Source: Chloroflexi bacterium UBA4733 (GTDB lineage Bacteria; Chloroflexota; UBA4733). From it: a stretch of 23,713 nucleotides of DNA. Below are positions 1-7,981 of the stretch, piece after piece. The notes under the pieces are model-generated. The model worked only from the letters and a program-made list of their open reading frames with translations, was not told the origin of the DNA and ran no database searches. Made by a program: the position numbers and the translations under genes. Where the stretch lies: contig DHIZ01000306.1 in assembly GCA_002404055.1 (NCBI GenBank), positions 1 to 23,713 on the forward strand, written 5' to 3'. The first letter of the stretch is position 1. Each line of letters starts with the position of its first letter.

Positions 1-30
1 CCGCGACTTTAGTCGCCGGGCGGACCCGGC
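1..30. repeat. Partial copy of palindromic repeat arm at window edge
   Basis: The first bases closely match the right inner arm of the larger palindrome at 16412-16440: the core ccgcgactttagtcgccggg differs from that arm at one position, and the match decays over the next few bases. The rest of this copy would lie left of the window. It is therefore a second, partial member of the same interspersed family, placed upstream of the mrfAB operon. Confidence 0.6.
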
Positions 31-78
31 AACCCTGATGCCCACTCCTACCCCCATCGTCTCTTCACCGCCTACCGC

Positions 79-84
79 TATACT
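79..84 (+). promoter_or_regulatory. Candidate -10 box for mrfAB
   Basis: TATACT lies about 63 bases before the mrfA start, in the context cgctatactcagca. Nearly the same context occurs before the antitoxin gene at 8264-8269. No convincing -35 hexamer is visible 16-18 bases upstream, so this is only a candidate sigma-70-type promoter. Confidence 0.35.
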
Positions 85-146
85 CAGCACAACAGAACGG
101 GTGTTCGTGCCCGGGCTGTGGCCACAGGCGTTCGGGGAACAAGAGC

Positions 147-2423
147 GTGGGCAACGTCGAGACGGTGCTGCGGGAGATTCGCGAGCACGCCCCGGTCGGC
201 GCTATCACGGCCTGGCGACACTTCCCACCAAAATCGCCGCGTTACGGGGCCTGGCCGGAGTATCTCGATGCTCGCCTCAGCGCACAACTGCGGGCTCGCG
301 GCATGGAGCGGCCGTACACTCACCAGGAAGAGGCGATTGACCGGTTGCGGCGGGGCGAGCACGTCGTCATCGTTACACCGACAGCGTCCGGCAAAACGCT
401 CTGCTACAACGTGCCGGTCGTGCAGCGCATCCTCGAAGATCCGATGGCGCGTGCGCTCTACATCTTCCCGACGAAGGCGCTGGCGCAAGACCAGATGATC
501 GAACTGCACGCTTTGACCACGGCTCTGGACGCCGGCATCAAGACCTTTACCTACGATGGCGACACACCGCAGTCGGCCCGCCAGGCGATCCGCAACGCCG
601 GGCATGTGGTGATCACCAATCCCGACATGCTGCACACGGCCATCCTGCCGCAGCACACCCGCTGGATCAAGCTGTTTGAGCACCTGCGCTACGTAGTCGT
701 GGACGAGCTGCATACCTACCGCGGCGTCTTCGGCAGCCACGTGGCCAATGTCCTGCGCCGCCTGAAGCGCATCTGCGAGTTCTACGGCTCACAACCGCAG
801 TTCATTTGCTGTTCAGCGACCATCGCCAACCCGCGCGACATGGCGGAGGTGCTGGTCAACGAACCCTTCGCCCTGATCGACAACGACGGCTCGCCCAAGG
901 CCGAGAAGCACATCCTGGTCTACAACCCGCCGGTCGTCAACCGCGAGTTGGGCATCCGGCGCAGTTCGCTGCTGGAGGCCCGGACGCTGGCCCAGCGTTT
1001 CCTACAGCATGATGTGCAGACCATCTTGTTCGCCCGCAGTCGCCTGAGTGTGGAAGTGCTGGTGACCTACCTCAAGCACGCCCTGAAACTGCCGCCGGAC
1101 CAGTCCAACTCGGCGGTGCGCGGCTACCGCGGCGGCTACCTGCCCAACGAGCGGCGCGAGATCGAGGCGGGGCTGCGTAACGGCAGCGTGCGGGCAGTGG
1201 TCTCCACCAACGCCCTGGAGCTTGGCATCGATGTCGGCCAACTGGAGGCGGCGATCCTCGTCGGCTATCCGGGTGCGCTGGCCTCCACCTGGCAGCAGGC
1301 GGGCCGGGCCGGCCGCCGGGCCGGCACGTCAGTCGCCATCCTCGTTGCCAGTTCTACGCCGCTCGACCAGTACATAGCGGGTCATCCAGAGTACCTGTTC
1401 TCCTCCAGCGTGGAAGGGGCGACTGCCAACCCTTCCAACCCGCTCATCCTGAACGCCCACGTGAAGTGCGGAGCTTTTGAGTTGCCCTTTGCCGATGGCG
1501 AGCAACTGGGTAACCTGCCGATCGACGGCGCTTTGCGAGAGTTGGAAGGGGCGATGGTCGTTCACCACGTGGGCGGACTCTGGCACTGGGCGACGGAGAA
1601 GTTCCCGGCGGTCGAGATCAGCCTGCGCTCGGTCAGCGCGGAAAACGTCGTGATCATCGACACCACGCGCGACAACCGCGTGATTGGCGAGATGGACCGC
1701 ATCTCCGCGCTCACCATGCTCCACGACGGCGCGATCTACCTGCACGAGGGCGTGCAATTTCACGTTGACCGCTACGACGTGGACGAGCAGAAGGCCTACG
1801 TGCGGCGTGTCGAGGTGGATTACTACACCGATGCCGAGTTAGATGTGGACATGCGCATGCTGGATACCATGGAGCGGCGTGCCCTGGGCGACTCATCCCT
1901 GGCCTACGGCGAGGTGGCGATCACCATTCGGCCCAGCATCTACAAGAAGATCAAGTTCGAAACGCACGAAAACGTTGGCTCAGGGACCATCCATCTCCCG
2001 GCCAGCGACATGCATACGCTGGCGACCTGGCTGGAGTTGGACGACGCGACCAGCGCCTCCTTACCGGGCAGCCAGTTGGGCCACGCCCTACAAGGGCTGC
2101 GTCACCTGCTCGCCAACGTAGCCCCACTTTACGCCATGTGTGACCCCCGCGATGTCGAAGCGGTCATCGAGATACGCTCCCCGCTCACACGTAAAGCGAC
2201 GCTGTACCTCTATGACGCCATCCCTGGCGGCGTGGGGCTGGCGGAGCGACTGTACGGCCAGTGGGAGGGTGTGCTGCGTTCGGCGCAAGAGTTGGTGGCG
2301 GCTTGCCCCTGCGAGTCAGGCTGTCCTTCGTGCGTTGGTCCCGCCTTGACCGAGGGTGGGGCCAAACAGGCAGCGTTGACGCTCTGCGAGACTTTGGTAG
2401 GGCAGCGTGTACTCGTCCACTGA
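147..2423 (+). CDS. mrfA: DEAD/DEAH-box DNA helicase MrfA (YprA-like) with C-terminal zinc-binding MZB domain
   Basis: This is a superfamily 2 helicase of 758 residues, close to the 749 of Bacillus subtilis MrfA/YprA, which acts with MrfB in repair of mitomycin-type DNA damage. Visible motifs are Walker A TPTASGKT (77-84), motif Ia FPTKALAQDQ (107-116), the DEVH-type box DELH (186-189), SAT (223-225), motif V around STNALELGID (353-362) and motif VI QQAGRAGRR (383-391). The C-terminus has four cysteines, C720, C722, C726 and C729, as expected for the zinc-binding MZB (DUF1998) domain. The start is GTG, with gggga at 134-138 eight bases before it. The gene overlaps mrfB by 17 bases, so the two are probably translated together. 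It acts in the cytoplasm on DNA with a 3' single-stranded tail, by analogy with the family. Confidence 0.92.
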   Translation: MGNVETVLREIREHAPVGAITAWRHFPPKSPRYGAWPEYLDARLSAQLRARGMERPYTHQEEAIDRLRRGEHVVIVTPTASGKTLCYNVPVVQRILEDPMARALYIFPTKALAQDQMIELHALTTALDAGIKTFTYDGDTPQSARQAIRNAGHVVITNPDMLHTAILPQHTRWIKLFEHLRYVVVDELHTYRGVFGSHVANVLRRLKRICEFYGSQPQFICCSATIANPRDMAEVLVNEPFALIDNDGSPKAEKHILVYNPPVVNRELGIRRSSLLEARTLAQRFLQHDVQTILFARSRLSVEVLVTYLKHALKLPPDQSNSAVRGYRGGYLPNERREIEAGLRNGSVRAVVSTNALELGIDVGQLEAAILVGYPGALASTWQQAGRAGRRAGTSVAILVASSTPLDQYIAGHPEYLFSSSVEGATANPSNPLILNAHVKCGAFELPFADGEQLGNLPIDGALRELEGAMVVHHVGGLWHWATEKFPAVEISLRSVSAENVVIIDTTRDNRVIGEMDRISALTMLHDGAIYLHEGVQFHVDRYDVDEQKAYVRRVEVDYYTDAELDVDMRMLDTMERRALGDSSLAYGEVAITIRPSIYKKIKFETHENVGSGTIHLPASDMHTLATWLELDDATSASLPGSQLGHALQGLRHLLANVAPLYAMCDPRDVEAVIEIRSPLTRKATLYLYDAIPGGVGLAERLYGQWEGVLRSAQELVAACPCESGCPSCVGPALTEGGAKQAALTLCETLVGQRVLVH

Positions 2424-3600
2424 ACCGATTCAACACGCGCTGCTGTGCGCCCCAATCGAGGAGCTCTGGCCTAACAGCCGCCTGGAGTGTACGAGTGGCG
2501 TCATCCACTTCCAGGAATACCGCTATGGCACGGAGTACCGCTACGGGAGCGAACTGCCCAGCCACCTGTTGCGCCGCTTCAGCCAGCCGCCGCCGCTGAT
2601 TGCTGGCGACGACGCCCACGACCTCAGCTTCGCCGACGCCTTGTTCCTGGACACGGAAACGACCGGCCTCTCCGGTGGCACGGGTACCTACGTCTTCCTG
2701 ATCGGCGCGGCGCGCTTCATCAATGGTGAGTTCGTGCTGCGCCAGTTCTTCCTGCAGGACCTGCACCAGGAACGAGCGCTCCTTCAGGCGCTTGACCAGT
2801 TTGCGCAGGGCTGTACAGGAATTGTCAGCTTCAACGGCAAGTGCTTCGACGTGCCGTTGATCGCCAATCGTCACATTATGCAGCGCAGCCGCTTACGGCT
2901 GCCGACCCACTGCCACCTTGACCTGCTCTGGCCATCGCGCCGCATCTGGTCACGCCGTCTACCAAGCTGCGCGTTGTCGGCCTTGGAGCGCGAAGTCCTG
3001 GCAGTGGAGCGACAGGGCGATGTGCCTGGCGCGCTTATTCCCGAGCTGTATTTTCGCTACCTCCGCACCAAGGACGCGACACCGCTCCTGCCCGTTTTCG
3101 ACCATAACCGGCGCGATGTGCTGGCGCTGGCCGCGCTGGCGGTGGCGCTCTGCGCCGCCGCCAACGAGCCGGTAGAATACTTGAGGCATCCCGTGGATCT
3201 GTTGGCACTGGGTAGGCTTCTCCTGCGACGGCACGAGTACGCGCTGGCCGAGCAGTGCCATACCCAGGCGCTGGCCGGCAAGTTGCCCCGCGCGGAGCGC
3301 GGCTGGGCCTGGGTGGGGCTGGCCGAGATTTTTGGACGCACGCAACGTTGGGAGGAGGCGATACCGCTGCTGCAATCTGCGGCGCGCCTTGGTGGTCCAG
3401 CCGGTCTGGACGCGGCGATCCGCCTCGCCAAGTACCTGGAGCATCAAGCGCGCGACTACGCTGCTGCTGAAGAAATGACGGCCTTGGCGCTAGGGCAGCA
3501 CGGCGACAATCGCCACCTGCGGGCCGATCTGGCCCACCGCATGTCTCGACTGCAGCGCAAGCAGTTATTCGCCATCAGCGGCGCATCCGAGCCGTTGTAG
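2407..3600 (+). CDS. mrfB: DnaQ-like (RNase H fold) exonuclease MrfB (YprB-like) with C-terminal TPR-like region
   Basis: The protein is 397 residues; B. subtilis YprB/MrfB is about 413. The exonuclease core is clear: LFLDTETTGLSGG gives D82 and E84, SFNGKCFDVP gives D148, HLDLLW gives D172, and HNRRD gives H233 and D237, together a DEDDh-type metal site. Residues from about 255 to 390 are alanine- and leucine-rich helical pairs (for example AEQCHTQALAG, WEEAIPLLQSAARL), consistent with TPR repeats. The GTG start lies inside the end of mrfA, in another frame. In the known system MrfB is the nuclease partner of the MrfA helicase in excision of crosslink or alkylation damage independent of UvrABC. 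The adjacent order and overlap support the same job here. Confidence 0.9.
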   Translation: MYSSTEPIQHALLCAPIEELWPNSRLECTSGVIHFQEYRYGTEYRYGSELPSHLLRRFSQPPPLIAGDDAHDLSFADALFLDTETTGLSGGTGTYVFLIGAARFINGEFVLRQFFLQDLHQERALLQALDQFAQGCTGIVSFNGKCFDVPLIANRHIMQRSRLRLPTHCHLDLLWPSRRIWSRRLPSCALSALEREVLAVERQGDVPGALIPELYFRYLRTKDATPLLPVFDHNRRDVLALAALAVALCAAANEPVEYLRHPVDLLALGRLLLRRHEYALAEQCHTQALAGKLPRAERGWAWVGLAEIFGRTQRWEEAIPLLQSAARLGGPAGLDAAIRLAKYLEHQARDYAAAEEMTALALGQHGDNRHLRADLAHRMSRLQRKQLFAISGASEPL

Positions 3601-3613
3601 AGCTGGAGGAATT

Positions 3614-4207
3614 ATGCCGACGCTACCTCGTCCCTTCATCCGCCGCTCTGCCGATTTGCCGCCGGTAAAGCCGTCAGGCCCCGATCGGTCGCCGTTGCCG
3701 CGCCAGCGGCCGGTGCCGGCGGCGAACGGGCGAGCCGGCGTTCCAGCGGTGAGCACAAAAAACGTCACCGGCTCATCGATGCAGTCGGCCAAAGCGCCGC
3801 GCAAGACGTTTGCCGATCGCCTGTTCCCGGTGCGCCCCGGCATGACGGAGCCTTCCTGGTCGCGGGTCCTCGGCCTGATCGTCTTCATGACGCTGCTCTG
3901 GGAGTTGCTTTCCTACGGTGCAGCCTACTTCGCTGGTATCAATTTTTTCACGGGTCCGGTGGACCCCGTCCACGATCAGGCCCTCGCCTGGCATGCCACT
4001 TTGCAGACGCTGCCTGGGGCCTTGTTGCTCTCCTCGGTCGGCTCCGTGCCGGGCTTCTGGATGATGCGCTCGCGCATCCGGCGCTCCAACGCGCTGATTG
4101 CTCAGGAGCGAGCGGCCCAACGCGCCGCGGCGATGCCGCGAGCGGGACAGGGCACGTCCAACCGTGCCCGCCGGCGACGGGCAGGGAAGCAGGGGGGGCG
4201 GCGGTGA
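3614..4207 (+). CDS. Unrecognised small membrane protein, third gene of the mrfAB operon
   Basis: I do not recognise a family. The protein is 197 residues. Residues 1-75 are rich in proline, arginine and serine and look disordered. There are two likely membrane helices, about 84-107 (LGLIVFMTLLWELLSYGAAYF) and 128-151 (ATLQTLPGALLLSSVGSVPGFW), followed by an arginine-rich tail (RIRRS..., NRARRRRAGKQGGRR) that should stay in the cytoplasm. The ATG has a strong ribosome-binding site, ggagga at 3605-3610, and begins 13 bases after mrfB, so it is probably co-transcribed. Nothing in the sequence shows what it does. The basic tails could simply obey the positive-inside rule. Confidence 0.7.
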   Translation: MPTLPRPFIRRSADLPPVKPSGPDRSPLPRQRPVPAANGRAGVPAVSTKNVTGSSMQSAKAPRKTFADRLFPVRPGMTEPSWSRVLGLIVFMTLLWELLSYGAAYFAGINFFTGPVDPVHDQALAWHATLQTLPGALLLSSVGSVPGFWMMRSRIRRSNALIAQERAAQRAAAMPRAGQGTSNRARRRRAGKQGGRR

Positions 4208-4242
4208 GCTACTGTTACAACAGAAATGCCGTTGGAGCGTCG

Positions 4243-4330
4243 CGTAGGGGCAGGCCCCTGTGCCTGCCCCGGCTCGGGCGGCAAGGACATTCGAAGGCGG
4301 CCAGGGCAGGCACGGGGGCCTGCCCCTACG
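4243..4330. repeat. Palindromic interspersed repeat (28-nt imperfect inverted arms)
   Basis: The left arm at 4243-4270 begins cgtaggggcaggcccctg. The right arm at 4303-4330 is its reverse complement with two mismatches. About 32 bases lie between them. Sequences of the type gtaggggcaggcccctgtgcctgcccc are familiar as multi-copy interspersed repeats in Chloroflexota and some cyanobacterial genomes. It fills most of the 160-base gap between the membrane-protein gene and valS, and could form a strong hairpin in the RNA. Confidence 0.75.
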
Positions 4331-4367
4331 GAAATCGTTCGATCTCCAGGGAGCGCACTGCATATAC

Positions 4368-6842
4368 ATGGCCATTTTAGAGGCACGCTACGATTTCAAG
4401 CGCACCGAGCCGCGCTTGCAGCAGGACTGGGCTGACGAGCGGACCTACGAGTTCGATCCGTCCCAGACCGGACCCGCGTACACCGTCGATACGCCGCCAC
4501 CGACGGTCTCTGGCCAGATTCATGTCGGCCACGTCTACTCCTATACCCAGGCTGATGTCGTCATCCGCTATCACCGCATGCGCGGTGAGCAGGTTTTCTA
4601 TCCGTTCGGCTTCGACGACAACGGGCTACCGACAGAGCGTTTCACCGAGAACGTGCGTGGCGTCCGTGCCCGCGACATTGGCCGCCGTGCCTTCATTGAG
4701 GCCTGTTTGTCGCTGTCGGAGGAAGTTGAGGCGAAGTTCGAACGCTTTTGGAAGCGTCTGGGTCTGAGCGTCGATTGGCGTCTGCGTTACTCAACCATCG
4801 ACCCGCGTTCGCGCCGGGTCTCGCAGGCGGCCTTCATCGACCTGCACGAGAGGGGACAGGTTTACCGACAGGAAGCGCCGTCGCTCTGGTGTCCGGAGTG
4901 TGGCACCGCGGTCGCGCAAGCCGATGTCGATGACAAGCCCAACGTCGCTTCGCTCTTCTCCACCATCCCTTTCGCGCTGGACGACGGTCGCCAACTGCTG
5001 ATTGCCACAACGCGGCCGGAACTTCTCGCCGCTTGCGTGGCCGTCTTCGTCCATCCCGACGACGACCGCTACCGTTCCTTCCTCGGACACAGCGCCCGGA
5101 CGCCGCTGTTCACCCTTGACGTGCCGGTGCTGGCCGACGACCACGTGGACAAAGAAAAGGGCACCGGCGCGGTAATGTGCTGCACCTTCGGCGACGTCAC
5201 GGATGTCAACTGGTGGCGCACGTACCACTTGCCGTTACGCATCGTCCTGGACCGGGCCGGCCGGCTGAACGAGCTGGGCGGCGCCTATGCCGGCTTGCGC
5301 GCGAAGCAGGCGCGCACCCGTGTGTTGGAGGACCTGCAGGCGGCCGGCGCAATCGTTGAGCAGCGCCAGATTGAGCATACGGTCGGCGTCCACGAGCGCT
5401 GCGGCACGGAGATCGAATACCTGGTGGCGGGCCAATGGTTCGTCCGCATCCTGGAACACAAGGAACGCTTGCTGGATGCAGGGCGGCGCATCAAGTGGCA
5501 CCCGGAGCACATGCGCACGCGCTACGAGAACTGGATCGCCGGCCTAAACTGGGACTGGAATATCTCCCGCCAGCGCTACTACGGTGTGGCCTTTCCAGTC
5601 TGGTACTGCGGGCAATGTGGCGAACCAGTGCTGGCCACGCGTGATCAGTTGCCGGTTGATCCACAGGAGACGGAGCCGCCCTTCAAGCAATGTCCCCGGT
5701 GCGGCTGCGAGACGTTCATCCCGGAAGCGGATGTAATGGACACCTGGGCCACGTCGTCCGTGACGACGCAAATCTGCGCCACGTTACTGGAGCCGTTCGG
5801 CGTGCCACCCGAGCAATTCGAACAACGATTCCGCCCGATGACCCTCCGTCCGAACGCTCACGACATCATACGTACCTGGGATTTCTACAGCATTGTGCGC
5901 AGTCTTGCCGCGACCGGCGAGATTCCCTGGACGGACGTGCTGATCAGCGGTCACGCCCTAGACCCTGCCGGCAAGAAGATCTCCAAGAGCAAGCTCAAGG
6001 CGGCTGAAGATCCGACGGCAATGTTGGAGGCCAATTCCGCCGATGCTTTGCGCTATTGGGCGACCAGCGTCGGCACCGGCGGCGACACGCTGCTCAACGA
6101 CGAGACGATCAAGAAGGGCAACCGCCTGGTCACCAAGCTCTGGAACGCGGCACGCCTGGTACTCCCCCACCTTGACGGCTATCAACCGACAGAAGAGTTG
6201 CCGGAGGGCCTCAACCTCACTGACCGCTGGCTGCTGGTGTCCCTGAACGAGACGATTCGCCGCGTCGGCGCGGCGCTGGCGGACTACGAGTTCCGGTCCG
6301 CCAAAGACGAAACGGAGCGCTTCTTCTGGACCGACCTCTGTGACAACTACTTGGAGTTAGTGAAGTTTCGCCTGTATGGCGAGGCGGAAGGTACAAGCGC
6401 GCCTGGACGCGATGCCGCGCGCTACGTCCTCTATCAGGCGCTCTTGTCCGTCCTCAAGCTGCTGGCGCCGTTCCTGCCATTCATCACCGACGAGCTGTAC
6501 CGAGTTGCATTCGCCGAGCGTGACCCTGGCGTCACGTCGATCCATCGCTCGTCCTGGCCGGAGCAGGAGCGGCGCTGGCAGGATGGGGGGGCACTGGCCG
6601 ACGGCCGGCTGTTGCTGGAGGTGGTGGAAGCCGTCCGCCGGCACAAGTCAGAACGCCACCTGAGTATGGCGACGGAGTTGGAAGCGGTGACGATAACCTG
6701 CCGTGGCGATGCGGTGGCGGCCCTGCAGGGCGCCGAGTTAGACCTAAGGTCGGTGACACGGGCACGCCAGGTTCGCGCGATTGTCGGCCCGAGCGGTGCT
6801 GATGATCTGAACGTCGTGGTGGAGGGCATCGCACCAACATAG
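4368..6842 (+). CDS. valS: Valyl-tRNA synthetase, archaeal-like type 2
   Basis: This class I synthetase charges tRNA-Val in the cytoplasm and hydrolyses mischarged threonine. The HIGH motif is HVGH (52-55) and KMSKS is KISKS (537-541). The editing domain carries TTRPE (214-218). Cysteine pairs such as WCPECG and WYCGQCG...CPRCGCE suggest zinc-binding inserts. The DTWATSSVTTQ stretch is typical of the archaeal, rickettsial and actinobacterial type 2 enzyme rather than the DTWFSS of E. coli-type ValS. The 824-residue length and the lack of a C-terminal coiled-coil arm agree with that. I chose ATG 4368 because the open frame upstream to 4260 only reads through the palindromic repeat. The purine stretch aggga before it is a weak, distant ribosome-binding site. 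Confidence 0.92.
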   Translation: MAILEARYDFKRTEPRLQQDWADERTYEFDPSQTGPAYTVDTPPPTVSGQIHVGHVYSYTQADVVIRYHRMRGEQVFYPFGFDDNGLPTERFTENVRGVRARDIGRRAFIEACLSLSEEVEAKFERFWKRLGLSVDWRLRYSTIDPRSRRVSQAAFIDLHERGQVYRQEAPSLWCPECGTAVAQADVDDKPNVASLFSTIPFALDDGRQLLIATTRPELLAACVAVFVHPDDDRYRSFLGHSARTPLFTLDVPVLADDHVDKEKGTGAVMCCTFGDVTDVNWWRTYHLPLRIVLDRAGRLNELGGAYAGLRAKQARTRVLEDLQAAGAIVEQRQIEHTVGVHERCGTEIEYLVAGQWFVRILEHKERLLDAGRRIKWHPEHMRTRYENWIAGLNWDWNISRQRYYGVAFPVWYCGQCGEPVLATRDQLPVDPQETEPPFKQCPRCGCETFIPEADVMDTWATSSVTTQICATLLEPFGVPPEQFEQRFRPMTLRPNAHDIIRTWDFYSIVRSLAATGEIPWTDVLISGHALDPAGKKISKSKLKAAEDPTAMLEANSADALRYWATSVGTGGDTLLNDETIKKGNRLVTKLWNAARLVLPHLDGYQPTEELPEGLNLTDRWLLVSLNETIRRVGAALADYEFRSAKDETERFFWTDLCDNYLELVKFRLYGEAEGTSAPGRDAARYVLYQALLSVLKLLAPFLPFITDELYRVAFAERDPGVTSIHRSSWPEQERRWQDGGALADGRLLLEVVEAVRRHKSERHLSMATELEAVTITCRGDAVAALQGAELDLRSVTRARQVRAIVGPSGADDLNVVVEGIAPT

Positions 6843-6845
6843 CAG

Positions 6846-7139
6846 CTACGGATTCTTGAGAATGTCATGGCCGCCGATGCGGCGCCAGATGACATGGAGT
6901 TCGCCAGTGAGTTCGGGTGGGCCGTAGGAGAAGGTAGCCCGTCCGTCGTCGGCCCATGTCATCTCGAAGATGCCAGGGTGACCCTGAACGGCCTTTACGC
7001 GCAGGCTGGCCCGGAAATCGGTGTCCGCGCGCAAGTCGTTGACCATCTTCGTGACGGCCTTGGCGAACAATTGCCGTTCGGCTGTTGTCAGGGCCTCGTA
7101 TTCTCGCAAGAACTGTGAGCGTTCCTCATGCGTCGGCAA
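6846..7139 (-). CDS. Toxin-like RelE/ParE-type small protein, intact copy (pair 1)
   Basis: The protein has 97 residues. The N-terminal half is helical and charged (HEERSQFLREYEALTTAERQ). The C-terminal half, VKAVQGHPGIFEMTW-ADDGRATFSYG-ELHVIWRRIGGHDIL, resembles the beta-sheet core of RelE/HigB-like toxins, which often end in a similar WRRIG-H motif. The gene overlaps the preceding small gene by 14 bases, the usual antitoxin-then-toxin order. A near-identical but frameshifted paralogue lies at 7532-7981. Assignment as a toxin is an inference from fold-like motifs, size and pairing. It could also be a nuclease-like protein of unknown role. Confidence 0.62.
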   Translation of the reverse strand: MPTHEERSQFLREYEALTTAERQLFAKAVTKMVNDLRADTDFRASLRVKAVQGHPGIFEMTWADDGRATFSYGPPELTGELHVIWRRIGGHDILKNP

Positions 7140-7368
7140 TAGACTCCGCCTCAGTGCGAACCTGTCGCTTGATCTCGAGGATCTGTTCTTCAGTCATGCC
7201 GAGATGCCGAAACCAGTCCTCCGTCTCAAAGTAGCGCGGTGCTCGCTCCGGGTCGCGCAATTCGTCGGCTACCTCAGCAATGAGCAGTTCCAGACTCTGG
7301 CCTCGTTCCTTGGCAGCGCTGCTGATTGCAGCATATTGCTCGTCAGTCAACTCAATGGTCTTACTCAT
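7126..7368 (-). CDS. Antitoxin-like small protein (pair 1)
   Basis: The protein has 80 residues and starts MSKTIELTDEQYAAISSAAKE, a pattern seen at the N-terminus of small DNA-binding antitoxins in which a beta strand is followed by helices. The middle, LLIAEVADELRDPERAPRYFET, is acidic and would suit toxin binding. It is preceded by a good ribosome-binding site (gaggggg) and a candidate TATACT box at 7417-7422. It is about 75% identical by eye to the protein at 7965-8216, so the two pairs arose by duplication. I cannot name its exact antitoxin family. Confidence 0.6.
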   Translation of the reverse strand: MSKTIELTDEQYAAISSAAKERGQSLELLIAEVADELRDPERAPRYFETEDWFRHLGMTEEQILEIKRQVRTEAESIADA

Positions 7369-7416
7369 TCGTTCCCCCTCGGTGGTAGGAGTGTGTTGCG
7401 ACGGTAGACTGTCCAG

Positions 7417-7422
7417 AGTATA
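7417..7422 (-). promoter_or_regulatory. Candidate -10 box for pair 1
   Basis: Read on the minus strand this is TATACT in the context gctatactct, about 48 bases before the antitoxin start. The same ten bases occur at the same distance before the paralogous antitoxin (8264-8269), and an accgtcgc element follows in both. Conservation between duplicated copies favours a working promoter. The -35 region overlaps the edge of the 19-bp inverted repeat at 7441. Confidence 0.45.
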
Positions 7423-7440
7423 GCAGCTTGTCGTAACTGC

Positions 7441-7515
7441 CTATAGTGAAGCCACGATGAAACCCGCAGTCGTCACGCGCTGGGCCATGTAGATCCCATC
7501 GTGGCTTCACTATAG
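7441..7515. repeat. 75-bp element with perfect 19-bp inverted repeats
   Basis: The left arm ctatagtgaagccacgatg (7441-7459) is exactly reverse-complemented at 7497-7515, leaving a 37-base centre with no open frame. It sits between the two toxin-antitoxin-like pairs and just upstream of the promoter of pair 1. It could be a small non-autonomous insertion, a cruciform-forming operator or a two-way terminator. It has no T-run, which argues against a classic terminator. The rest of the 300-base gap (7369-7668) holds only the promoter and leader of pair 1 and the run-off end of the frameshifted toxin. Confidence 0.7.
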
Positions 7516-7531
7516 TACAGGACTCTGGATG

Positions 7532-7981
7532 TCATTGTGCGGTTTGGCTGGCGTGCTGCAAGGGAGATTGTGCCTGCCTATCCGCACAAGGATTTGCAAG
7601 ATCTTGTACTAGGGACACCCCGCTCGCGTTACCGCTCCGGCCGCCCGATGGACTGTTCCGCGTGAGGGTCACGGATTTTTGAGGATGTCGTGCCCGCACG
7701 GCCGCCCTGCGGGCGTCAGCGCGCCGCCAGAGGATGTGCGCCTCACCGGGCTGTTGCTCAGGACCGAATCGGAAGGTGGCGCGCCCATCGCCCGCCCAGG
7801 TCATTTCCAAGATACCCCGATGGCCTTGGACGGCCTTGACGCGGAGACTGGACCTAAATTCTCTACCAGCTCGCAAGTCAGCCACCATCAACTTCATGGC
7901 ATCAATGAACTGATGCTGCTCGGCATCGCTAAGTTTTGCGAACTCGCGCAGGAACTGCACGAGTTCATCGTGCGTTGGCAT
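7532..7981 (-). pseudogene. Toxin-like protein, frameshifted copy (pair 2)
   Basis: From ATG 7981 the protein matches the intact copy at 6846-7139 along MPTHDELVQFLREF...SLRVKAVQGHRGILEMTW...HILWRR. After WRR the frame leaves the family sequence. The missing end GHDILKNP and its TGA are still present at 7669-7692, but in another frame. Between them the copy has 28 bases (7693-7720) where the intact gene has 9, a net gain of 19. The present frame runs to 7532 and gives about 149 residues with an unrelated tail. Taking out the 19 bases would restore exactly 97 residues, the length of the intact copy. It is probably inactive, though an extended protein could still be made. Confidence 0.65.

Noticed and set aside
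4260..4367. N-terminal extension of valS from an upstream GTG
   Set aside because: The extra residues are a translation of the palindromic repeat, and ValS similarity begins at MAILEARYDF.
4208..4367. T-box or other riboswitch ahead of valS
   Set aside because: The only structure is the interspersed palindrome. No T-box sequence or specifier loop pattern is visible.
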